A DNA stretch of 64,000 nt from Parelaphostrongylus tenuis (Eukaryota > Nematoda > Chromadorea > Rhabditida > Metastrongylidae). The notes below the pieces were generated by a model, which saw only the letters and a program-made list of their open reading frames with translations, was not told the DNA's origin and did not search any database. Each line of letters starts with the position of its first letter. Position 1 is the first letter of the stretch. Made by a program: the position numbers and the translations under genes. Positions 23,400 through 33,720 of the stretch are shown piece after piece. The stretch spans positions 186,001-250,000 of the forward strand of contig JAHQIW010006271.1 in the NCBI GenBank assembly GCA_019055375.1, written 5' to 3'.

Positions 23400-25200
23400 T
23401 TGGATTTGATTGCAGCGTCAACAGCAATAATGACAAAGAATATGAATGGCTCATTCAACATCTTCACAAAAATGGCGAGCGTTCGTAAAGTACATCTCTT
23501 CATCATTTGATCCAAAACCAAGGCGAATCCACATCGACGCTCAAAAGAAACGGCTACAGCTTTTGAAAGAGCACTGGTGAGAATCATCACGATTGCTCCT
23601 TGAGTCTCCTCAAAAGGTCTTCTTTCTCTTACTGGCATGAAATTAAAGAGAATAGATTTATAATTCTATCAGCTCTCTCCTCCAAAATCTAACATGTTGT
23701 TCCGTCGGTGAGAAATTAAATAACACCTTGTCAAGGCACAACAAGACTTGAACGCTAGAAAATGCTCCCCACTACTCATTAACAAACTAGCTCTGTCCTT
23801 CAATCGAAATAGCTAGAATGCTCGAATGATCGAAATGCGAGTGCTCAATGGAAAAATAGCAAGATCATATTATTTTCAAAAAGGGTAACCTTCACAACAT
23901 CGACAACTATCGCGTAATCTGGTTGCAGTTTCTTGTCCATGAACTCTTCATCCCAGTCAACCCAAAAAGATTGACAGAGAGCTGAACGGAGGACACCCTC
24001 GTAAGTGCAAGAAGTTTCAAAAGAAATCCAACACTAGACCATAATCACACGACAGGTATTGAAGAAGTGCGAGAGCACATGGCACCGCCCAATTTCACAT
24101 TCATCGTCTGAAGAAGTCTTTGACTAGGTTGAAGCAGAAACAGTAATAGAAGCTCTGGACGGCGAGAACGTCCCTGCACAGTAGATAACAGTCCTCTGTG
24201 AATTATACAAATATTTCACAGCGAAAATTTCACCATTGTATTACAACTAGCTTCCAATGTAAACCGAAGATTTTAAAAGGACGAAACCAGTTTGCGAAGA
24301 GTTATTTACTATTATACATCGCAACGCCGTGCGAACATTATAGTAGAAAATAAAGGATTAAAATCGCTTTCGAAAATTACACTATCTCCGCTTTGCTTGA
24401 AGCATCGCCCTTGTAGCATCAAGTATCTCCCAAGCGGGAAACATGCTAACCAACTTACCGAATTCTTGTGAAAGGGCCAGTCTCCATTTGAATCCCAAAA
24501 AGCGACGGCTTTCAGGAACGGATTAGTATTTAATGTCCTATTTGTACTAATCGGAATAAGTATTCGCTAACGCTCCAGTACATTTATCTAAGCCGCGAAG
24601 TCAGTATGATGAACAGCCTAACTCCAGAGTTGAGCAGGAGTAAGTAAACAGTTCAGCAAACGTTTAAGAGCATCGACGATTTGATGAAGACAATAAAGAG
24701 CATGCACCTATGTAACCACTTTTCGATCCAATAATCATCCCTGCCCTAACGCATGCGTTAGAAACCTGATCGTCACCTTGGCAGAATGGAAAATCGCTTG
24801 GTGTTAATGAACGCGAAATCCAACGGTCGATGATAGGAGTATCCGCATCTTACAAATTGTGAGACAGGTTCCAAAGTTTAGATCGACATCGACGGTCATG
24901 AATCAATGACGACGTTCTACACGGCAAGCTAACGAAGATGACGAGAGACGGACAAGTAATACGTTTCCACGGCAAGCGATGAAGGAAAACCGTTACCGAC
25001 AATATTCTTCACTAGTTCTCAAGCGCTTAACAGGAGGGCTATCAATGAAAAAATCCAATCGCTTTACGAAAGGTCTAGAAGAAAAATATTGAGCCCCTTG
25101 AGCTAGGAGGACTTATTTAAATACCACTGTACGCGCTAGGAAAAAATGTAGCACTTGCTTACGCTCGAGCCACTTAACGACCAGCAGGCGACAGGTACCA
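23400..25200 (+). mobile_element. Degraded RTE-type LINE (family 1)
   Basis: Fragments of the reverse-transcriptase polyprotein occur in order across three frames: NNDKEYEWLIQHLHKNG (23425), KKGNLHNIDNYR (23880, the NYRP region of the polymerase), LNGGHPRK (23980), a KKSLTRLKQK-like piece aligning with the KKAFDTVE region (24110), SREVSMMNSLTPELSR (24600), FKSIDDLMKTIKS (24670) and the C-terminal region to about 25200. Many stops and frameshifts; the endonuclease part is missing at the 5' side, as usual for truncated LINEs. It is the longest family-1 copy in the window. Confidence 0.75.
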
Positions 25201-25349
25201 CAGGTGATATATTTGTAACGTATTACATTGAACAAGCATTAAATATGAGTTGAAAAACTACGGAGACTAATATATCACGGCTCTTTCTGATTATAGGTGA
25301 ACAAATGGGAATTCGATCTCATTCTCTGGGCAGGAGATTTTCGAGTGTT

Positions 25350-26150
25350 AGTAAGCCATTCAAAACTTGAATCCCTGGCTAGAGCCCCACATAGTTTTTC
25401 ATAACACACATAGCTTTTCAAAACAACCTGTTATAACGCTGTAAAATCCAAAATAAGGTTATCTTTCACAAAGCCACATGCTTTCGTTTTCTTATCTCGC
25501 TTATATTTCACTGAAAAACTCCTTACTTAGAGTTTTAGAACTGATTCGATGACATAAGTTTCGTAGAACTCAAAATTGTGTTTGTTTCCTGGAAAAGCTC
25601 TTTTGATAGCGCTTTAGGAGAAGGAAAAGATTTGTGCTTCACACCTTGCTGGATAGAGCTCTTTTTTTAGACTATTAGTAATCATTCAATATCACAAGTT
25701 TGAATGATTCCAACATTGTGCCTATATCTGGATTAACCGTTCAGCAAAGAACATCGACCGAGTTCCGCAATTTAACGAGCTTGTTTATCGGCCAGTTTCC
25801 GAGGTCGGGAGGCGAGACAAGGGACAAAGCCTGGGCAGGGCGAGGCGAGCAATCGCGTTTGCAAAGTTGTTTTTTGATTGGAAAATTTTTCACCGCGTCG
25901 ACAGAAACTTAGGATAAAAACATATGATTCTGATACTACGATAAATTCTGTACATGCTGATATGCCTTTCGTGCTTTCTGCTAATTTTACGTGTATTGAA
26001 ATGAAGTCGCACGGTTGGTTTGAAATATTGATTTTTTTCGCCTATGCTACATCATTATAAAAAGGTATTTTAGAAAACCGACGACGTGGGACTGTAGTCT
26101 CAAGTCTCAACTTTCGAATGGTTACTAAAACTCCTATCAAAAATCCTCTC
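25350..26150. repeat. Foldback element FB-C, copy 2
   Basis: The left arm (CCATTCAAAACTTGAATCCC, AGAGCCCCACAT, GTTATAACGCTGTAAAATCC, GCTTATATTTCACTG) is inverted relative to the right arm (ATTATAAAAAGGTATTTTAG, AAAACCGACGACGTGGGACT). The inner part TTTGTGCTTCACACC..ATAGAGCTCTTTTT pairs with 4600-4640 of copy 1. Confidence 0.55.
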
Positions 26151-27925
26151 CAGCAATTGAGATCGGTTTTCATTTGCTCCCCGACAACCAGAAAGAACCT
26201 ATAACACTACTGATTTCATGGCGTGAAGTTTCAGCTCATAAATGAAAAGGATTCTGCAAAATATTTCCAGAAAACAGCCTTTAGATTTCAAAGTCTTATT
26301 CTTAATTCACGTCTTCATTTTCAAAAGTTTTTGTAATCGATTATATAGGAATTTCTTTATTTTTCCATTAGAAGTAAATATGCATTTAATCAAGCATTCG
26401 CATATGAAAAAAGCCTAAGGTCATGGTTTTAAAGTTTGTTCAGTATTGGATTTCTTTGCATGCTTGCGTTGGGATAGAAGAATTTGCTAAAAGATAAAAG
26501 ATCAACTGTCATAGATAAATTTAACACTATTGATGATTTGTAAAATAAAGCTTGGGCTTCAAAAAGTTCAATGTATTGATAATTCTTGCCCTGTTGTGTT
26601 CTCTTCAACAACCGTTATCAAATTACTATAAATTAAAGGCATACAGATACGGATTCTTTCCGTCCGTTCTTTTCCAACCTCGTCTCGTTTAGTTCTCAAA
26701 GACGCCTTCATCTGAATAAATAAGAAAATTAGAACCCTCAAAGTGATCATCAGGAGCACTGTAAGTCTCCCCGTGGGATTTTCTTTGATCTAGTGCTTTT
26801 GAACGATTGCCTAATCAAATTATAATTCAACTAGAACTATTCCGCATTTTTCCTTCTTTATTTTTCGATTCTTCTCAAGAAATGAAATTGAAGTGGCAAG
26901 TGGGTGCGATCACCTTCGGCATTTTAACAACGCTTGAGCCATATGATCAATACGTTATTGAACATCACAAGTTAGCCAACCAAAAGCCCAACGCCTATTG
27001 ATCACGTTGGCAGCCCGATTGATATTTAGAATACTAACTATCGCAATTAATATATTCAATTTCCTGCATGTAAAGTGCAGTCGTATAGTTTCAACATATT
27101 GCCATATTACCTGTTATTCTGACTGAGAACTCAAAACCGAGTTTTCACATTCTTCCCCCGCTTTAACGCATTTGAAATTATAACTATCCATTCTTGTTAA
27201 AAAACGAGATTCGTTTTTGAATTACCATGATCTGAACTTCATATCGTCCTCATGAACATCGTCCTCTTGAGATTCAAACGATGACTAGTGTTTATCGAAG
27301 TTAACGAACTACCATTTTGCCTTGATAATGGGTGATTATGTAATGGCCATAATCCGATAGCATTATGCGATGGCATTATGCGATGGCTTGGAGCAGAGTT
27401 TGGTACAGGTGTAGCCTTCAAAATGCCTTCGTGCTCGTTCCACTAACGGATAAACGTTCTGCTTTGGAAGTGCGTTGTTCCAAGTCCACAGCAAAGTTTG
27501 TGATATTGAATAATGAAATTTTGATTTCAAGCAGGCGTTACCACTATAGAAAGACAAATTGGTGAAGAGACTTCTATAAATGTATTTTCATTGGAAAGAT
27601 CTTTGCGTGTCCTAGAAATCTCCACTTTTTAGTGAGAAATGTTTGGAATTCACTCGCATTTTGTTCGTTCTCCCTTATCTTTCTATCCAAATGAGATTTT
27701 TTACTAAACTATTAGTGATCATTCGATAGCTTCTGGTATTCTGAATTCATTATTGGGCTTCGTTACTGGAGAGGCCTTTATCGTGCCTGGTAGCAATTAA
27801 AAATGACCTACATTTTCCTTGTGAACTAGATAAGCCCATTGTTCCATGGCATGGGCTGACAAAAATATCCGAAAAGCCGACTTATAGGTGACCTTCACCG
27901 TCAATGATTACATTATATCCTATAA
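26151..27925. other. No gene recognised
   Basis: The frame around 26860-27000 (product with EMKLKWQVGAITFG) is open but I do not recognise it and see no clear partner exon. Confidence 0.35.
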
Positions 27926-27929
27926 ATTA

Positions 27930-28235
27930 AGCGCATACGGCGCAGTGGCTGAAGGTGCTCCACGCCGCATACGAGGTCATTGGTTCGGTCCCGCGCTCAC
28001 GGCTCACCAAGCCATATCATTTCGGCGTCGATAAATGGTACCAGACTGGTCTCAGACTTGTCTGGGAGGATAAGCAGACTGACTCGGTTCAGCGGGAAGC
28101 AACCGCGAGTCATTGTAAAGGCCAGATGTGCATTCAGTCACCTCAAACGAAGTTAAAAATTGAAGACGAATGCATGGCGCATCTCTCAGGGAATGATAAC
28201 GCCGAAAGCTTTATAAAGCTTATAGCTTTATCCCG
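27930..28235 (+). repeat. tRNA-like SINE (GCGCAGTGG family), best-preserved copy
   Basis: GGCGCAGTGGCTGAAGGTGC (box A) and CATTGGTTCGGTCCCGCGC (box B, about 27985) are spaced as in tRNA genes. The body is GGTACCAGACTGG, GAGTCATTGTAAAGGCCAGA, TGTGCATTCAGTCACCTCAA and a tail AGGGAATGATAACGCCG. Probably transcribed by RNA polymerase III when active. Other copies: 1550, 7262, 14610, 33590, 55425 and worn ones at 41345 and 59135. Confidence 0.75.
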
Positions 28236-29264
28236 CGGCGAGCGCTTTTTATAACCTAAAACTACCAAAAAGCTCTAACTTTTGACAACGTCACATCTTC
28301 AACAATGGCTCAATAAAGCATTACTGGATCAATGAGACAACCCAACAATTTGTCTTTTCCAAAGCCCTCTTTCTTCTTACAGGTGCAACTTTCCTACCTA
28401 GAACACCTTTTGTAATGGTCACTTTGATACTTACTCTTCTTGCCCGGAAGTTAACTTTATCGCTCTGATGGCATAATCTCACACGCACCTGATTTTACAA
28501 TGGCACGTTGTTTTCTGTCTCGGAATCGTCACTACCTCCTCTTCGCATAGGTAAAAAGTTAATGGCACATCGTCACTGTTGTTTTATTGTTGAACACGGC
28601 TGAATTCTCAGTTTTGAGATTGTGTTTTTTGACGTCAAAACGCCCCCGTTCCAAATTTGTACAAAGTCATGCGCTCTATCCAGATTTCTGATTATACGGT
28701 GTCGAAGACTGATTTAGATGCACACTTACCATTCGCAGCCACAATGTCAATTATTGGGTAAGCGTCTGGAAAACTGGAGGCGTTGAAAGTTATACCGTGT
28801 TCTCTTCATTGATATGATGCAGAAATGTCATTTTTCACAACTTTGAGGGCCTGTCGATAACACTGTGGTGATTTTCGTGCATATTTAACAAGGTCTTACC
28901 ATTATAGCTTTTATGTATGTGATTTACACAGCCTACAAAAGTGTTGTAGATTCACCGAACAAATTACAGTTCTTGTAATCACTTCTGGCTGGTTAATTGT
29001 ATGGCATACCAACTAACTGTTCCATAGATTTTTGATCGCGGCTGATTTCCTTTCCATAATTTTCTAACCAATATTCACATCACTTTTCATCATGTGTTAT
29101 AGTGTAGTGTAGGTCGCTTCTTGCATTTGGTTGGCTTTCTCGCATTTATCGCTTATGAAGGATCTTGAGTAGATCAGGTGTTGTTTCGACTGTTTCTCAA
29201 TTATCGCTTTCTATTAGTGTTGCAGAATGCTGGTCGAGTCGATTCTCTATACGATCTTAGAGAT
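28236..29264. other. No gene or repeat recognised
   Basis: Nothing supportable on either strand apart from short frames. Confidence 0.4.
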
Positions 29265-29384
29265 AACTGAAGTAAGGAGCTTCCAGCTTATTGTAGGAGA
29301 GCGAAGAGAGGTGGTCGAACCAGCAACTGAAGTAAGGAGCTTCCAGCTTATTGTAGGAGAGCGAAGAGAGGTGGTCGAACCAGC
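29265..29384. repeat. Exact 60-base tandem duplication
   Basis: The unit beginning AACTGAAGTAAGGAGCTTCC and ending GGTCGAACCAGC occurs at 29265-29324 and again without a mismatch at 29325-29384. The segment after it (CACCTTGCACCCTATGAGCTGC) looks like the reverse of a tRNA-like SINE head. Confidence 0.95.
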
Positions 29385-29385
29385 A

Positions 29386-30484
29386 CCTTGCACCCTATGA
29401 GCTGCATTATTAATCACTATGCTGCTACTGCTGTCTCTCCACTGTTTAGGCAGAGAATAGTTTTATTGAATTCTTGGACTTAGGCAAAAGATATTTTGAA
29501 TTGTTGACGGCACGTATTTATTTATTTATGGGCTAGAAGACAAGTTTTTTGGAATATTTTATTCATATTGACAAAAATCCACCGAAAAAAACTTTTATTT
29601 CAACGATTGCATTGAATCATTGCACGCTATCGTGTGAGGTGTCATGAATTTTTAGCTATTCCCTATAATTTATAAGTCAGAATAGATGATCCATCACCGA
29701 TAGTCATCAAGAAAATTGACACTCTCTACATGTCTGTTGACATTCTCAAGTAGTGCTCAGGAAATTGAAAAAAAAGGCAATATGGGAAAACTTTTGCTGA
29801 TCAGTGAACACTTCATCAACTATGCCGTATATCAATCATGAGTATAGTCCGTAGATATTGCTCCTTTCTCACTTCCTTCTTTTTTTCTTGATCTTTTCTC
29901 TTCACATTCTATTGAAATTTTGCTAAAACAAGATGCATGGGCGCCTCAACAGTGACATCGGATCTTGTATTTGTGAAATTAGAAATATTTTTGAATGAAG
30001 TAGAAAACATTAGCACATTAGGATCGTTAACATTGAAAAATCTGTAATACTGAATGTTCTACCAAGTTGTTACTCAAGAAATCCTGACCTTGTGAAGAGA
30101 TCCTAGTGAGCTACAGAGGAAATGCTTTCTGGCCAATTCCTTGTTCAAATATTACATTTTTCTTTTTCCCACCGCGCGTATCTATCTATGTATCTTTCGA
30201 ATTAGCAAACGTTCAACGAGGTTCTTCCGATTGTGGAGAATTAATCGAACGAAATTGTTAGCGATAAGAATTCGACTCATTGATGCTAATGGTTTTTCGC
30301 TAAAAGATGAACTAAACATTTGGGCACAGGTGAAAATTTACATCAGACAACTCAGACAAGTAATCTGAATAGAGTAAAGTTTTCAGGTTTTGAAGTAAAG
30401 TTTGGTGAATATATGAAACATTATAACACTGTAAAAGGCAGTAAAAACAATATAATTTCGATTATTACTTATCACAATGGCCGT
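29386..30484. other. No gene confirmed; one weak exon candidate
   Basis: 30160-30329 is an open segment that ends at a sound donor (GGGCACAG|gtgaaa) with a product rich in basic residues (RLWRINRTKLLAIRIRLID). I do not recognise it and cannot find flanking exons. Confidence 0.3.
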
Positions 30485-30690
30485 TAGCTCAACTGAGTTT
30501 ATAAAGCGAAATTGCATACCAGACCAAACCAGTCAAAAATTGGTAGCTGACAGCTATCATAGAGATATTGAAGAATGAGTGGCTGTGCGAATGCACCTCG
30601 GTGGTGTAGTAGTAGCACGCGTCCCCTGTATGGATCAAACGGCGGGTTCGCCTCCCGTCTGAGGGCGTACTTTTGCTTACCACTCAATTC
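30485..30690 (+). repeat. tRNA-like SINE with flanking inverted ends (GCCTCAG family)
   Basis: GAATGAGTGG, ACCTCGGTGGTGTAGTAGTAGCA, CGGCGGGTTCGCCTCCCGTC and TGAGGGCGT are followed by CCACTCAATTC. The outer words pair with each other around the tRNA-like part. The leader segment TTTATAAAGCGAAATTGCATACC is shared with the centre of the palindrome at 39094-39467. Confidence 0.68.
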
Positions 30691-31529
30691 ACGTAGGGAT
30701 ATATGAAAGTTTGATTAAAGCCAATTTCTATACTATGACAAATTTTCAAATTCTCTAAATACATGTTCTGACAACATCACAAACTAGCGATGAAAATTTT
30801 ACGATCTAAAATTCACTAGGACTAAGAAAATATGAAAAGAAAATCTGGTCAGGTAGCTTTTTGAGATGACACTTAGATAACAGGAGATATGCCTACATTT
30901 CAACATGTGTGTGCAACACTTCGATGCTCTTTTCCTGTCAGCGAGTTACCGATGGATTTTTTTTCTGGTACCCTAAAATTCCATAGATAAGAGCAGTTTG
31001 TGCTGGAAAACGGTACTTAACAGTGATTTTAGTGATTTTACTACTTTAGCAATTTTTAGTGATCTTGATTTGTTGTTGTTCTTATCACTTCTTCTTATTT
31101 TGGACTTTTGGTGTTTTTCAACCCATCTATTCTGAAACTAACATGCATAGCATCGAAAAAGTACTGCTATTGAAAATTCTGATTGAAAACGATTTTGCCT
31201 GTATGAATATAAAAGATAATGGCGAGGTGGAAATTGGAAATATAGGTTGAGTTACTGTTACTTTTGTCGCTGTTTGATGGTTGGGATAAAAGAAATAAAA
31301 CTTCGAAAAAAATAATTCATTACCATAAAGCGAATGTGTTCATCCGCCAAAATTTTTGGAAAAATCAAACCGCCCTTGTGCATGGATTATCACGGTATTA
31401 TTGACTGCTCAAATGATATGTAAAGGTTTAGCCTTTTTTTCTCATTCACCGTAAACCCACTCTCAAATTCAAACAATCGACTTTCAATAGACCTCGGTAT
31501 TGAAAATCATGTAAATCTTGGAAAGTTGA
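30691..31529. other. No gene recognised
   Basis: The frame at 31059-31250 starts with a hydrophobic run but has no conserved motif or clear splice partner. Confidence 0.35.
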
Positions 31530-32395
31530 TTGGTTGGGACGATCATACACGAGGAGGGAATACGCCATGATGAAAAATTCCTATCACATCTTCGCTTCGC
31601 GAATGAGAGTGCATCTTTTCGCAAAGTGATAGTGGAGCGGAGATAATGTTCAAGAAACTCATCGAAGCGGGAGAGAAGATCAGACTACGCATAAAGCGCA
31701 TTAACACCTCATTCATGAAAGACCAATAGTGGTGAGCAAACCAAACGGGATGGTTCTACATACACGAAGACCATCTCACCCACGTATCCTGAACGTTTTT
31801 TGAAAAAGGTGAATAATATGGAGGAAAAACTTGATAGAAGAAGGAGAACAGCATAAGCGACATTTGGGCCTCTCAGGAAAGCCACTAACAAATTAGCATA
31901 GCGCAAACACCGTGCTCACCTTTTCGATTCGACAGTCCTCCGAGCACTCTGTTATGCAGCAGAAACGTGAGCCGATACTACAGTCACGTCAATAAATCTG
32001 CACACCGCTCCACTCACAGGACTTTTGAACGATGTCTTCTTAATTCTAGTTGGCACTGCGACGTCTGACCGATCTGAGCATATAAAATCTTCGAAACTTA
32101 TCCCACTTTGTGATCCTGTCACATTCTGAAAACAGATGACGGATGGGCGAAAAGATCAGTGGGCAATCTTCGAGAGTACACACCTCTTCACAGAAACGGC
32201 TACCTGCACTTTGGACAGACGTATTCGCAAGAAGAATTATTTAACTCGTTTTGCAGGTATCGATGTCCGGTAGACTACGGTATGAACTCGCTCCAACCGC
32301 TTTCAAAAAAGGTAACACCTTGTGAACGGCAATCGCACGAGGAAGAAATGAATGAGGAATCTGTGGGGTAGAAATCGTGGAAACGGATTGTCCAA
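31530..32395 (+). mobile_element. 3' part of an RTE-type LINE (family 2)
   Basis: In shifting frames: HLRFANESASF (31590), then a segment aligning with the RRRRTA and AFGPLRKATN region (31840-31890), RAHLFDSTVLRALCYAAE (31915-31970), SQRLCDP-like and KTDDGWAKRS (32130), and a C-terminal RTRKKWMRNLWGRN-type end (32335). Differs from family 1 by the RALCYAAE block. Strongly eroded. Confidence 0.68.
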
Positions 32396-32799
32396 ATGAT
32401 CAAATACTCTCATACTATACTTATTTATTTCTTGAATAACGCTGCGCTGCTTATAGCGGCAAGTAGTAGCTGTAGTAGTAACTACAGTTTGATTTCTGAC
32501 GTCTCGGCAACTTCGCCTTATACAGAGCGTAGACGTAGGTTTTTACAGATACTACTGCTACTAATACCGCATCGACTAAGAAATACAATTCTCTAGAAAG
32601 ACACTCTCAAACTCCCGCTCATTTCTAAAAGCAAACTGATTTGCAAATTGCTTCCCACATTTTCTGATAATTTTGTGAATGTTATTTATTTTGTTGTTGT
32701 CAATTTTCTCTGTTACTGCGTAATGCCTTAACATTCTGTCGACGAAGCATACTTTCGGTGGCAGTACAAATAATCATTCTAATAGGCACTTCATTTCCG
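32396..32799. other. Microsatellite tract, otherwise nothing
   Basis: 32460-32580 holds AGTAGTAGCTGTAGTAGTAAC followed by a GACGTCTCGGCAAC tail, similar to 16525-16630. Confidence 0.35.
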
Positions 32800-33040
32800 T
32801 CTCCACCGTGTGTTTTACTGTGCAAGTCCAAATGCTTCTCACATATGATTGCCTTTTCGTTTTCCTCTTGAAAAGACGAATACTGATTGAGCGCGTCTCC
32901 TTACCATCTCGAGGATAGCCTGGCTGTGGTGTTTCATGGGGTGCTCGTTGCTGATTGCTGGAGAGTGCTGAGAGGATGGGTTCGATGTCATACGACCCCG
33001 ATGGAATTCACACCACTCGGCCACGGCTTCCCTTGCAAAG
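32800..33040 (-). repeat. tRNA-like SINE, CTGGCTGTGG family, copy 3
   Basis: Plus-strand words CTCGAGGATAGCCTGGCTGT, GGTGCTCGTTGCTGATTGC and CACCACTCGGCCACGGC mark the family; the reverse of the last gives box A GCCGTGGCCGAGTGG. Confidence 0.65.
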
Positions 33041-33589
33041 TAGACAATGCCTAATTCAGTACCATGCTTACTATGACATTTATGGACGTCATTCCGTATA
33101 TTTTGACAGATTTCATCCGAGCTCTTCCTTTATTCTGTGATTTCTGTTAAATAAGTAGAGTTTTCTGTTTTTTTGAAAAGCATTTTGTCATCCAACCTTT
33201 ATTCGCCTTACAAAGTGGGAAAATGGCATGGAAATAATTAATAAAAAGCCTAAAATTGATTTCAAAAAGACATAATCGCAGTGCCTATAAATTATGGTTT
33301 TACATAACGTGCGATGTGGGTAAACAAGACATCCTACCTCGGGCAGCGATCGCCACATCATTTTCGATGATTGAAGTATAAACTTCATTATGAGATGTAA
33401 AGAAAACTTCTGAACGTACAAAGTAGCACTGGAACGAAAATGGAAACCATAAGTGTCTTATATGCCACTACAGAAACTTCACTGTAACACCAATAGATGT
33501 CACGCTAGAGTGTCAGAGTAAGTGGGATTCAGTTCACACAAAGCATCCGGATATAAAGTAACTTTACTTACAATTTAACACTTACACGA
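33041..33589. other. No gene or repeat recognised
   Basis: Only short overlapping frames. Confidence 0.4.
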
Positions 33590-33720
33590 GACGAGTAGCT
33601 CAATAGTGACACTGGTTATCACGAACATAGTGGTGGCTCGAACCTGCTCGGATTTTACAGAATCTCTTTCAGTCCGTCGGTACCAGATTTGTCTGCAATG
33701 ATCAACTATGTGCTTCGTAT
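33590..33720 (+). repeat. Degraded tRNA-like SINE (GCGCAGTGG family)
   Basis: ACGAGTAGCTCAATAGTGACA, GTGGTGGCTCGAACC and GTCGGTACCAGATTTGTCTG occur in the order of the fuller copy at 27930. Confidence 0.45.

Noticed and set aside
28974..29464. CRISPR-like array because of an exact 60-base repeat
   Set aside because: Only two units with no spacer and a eukaryotic context.
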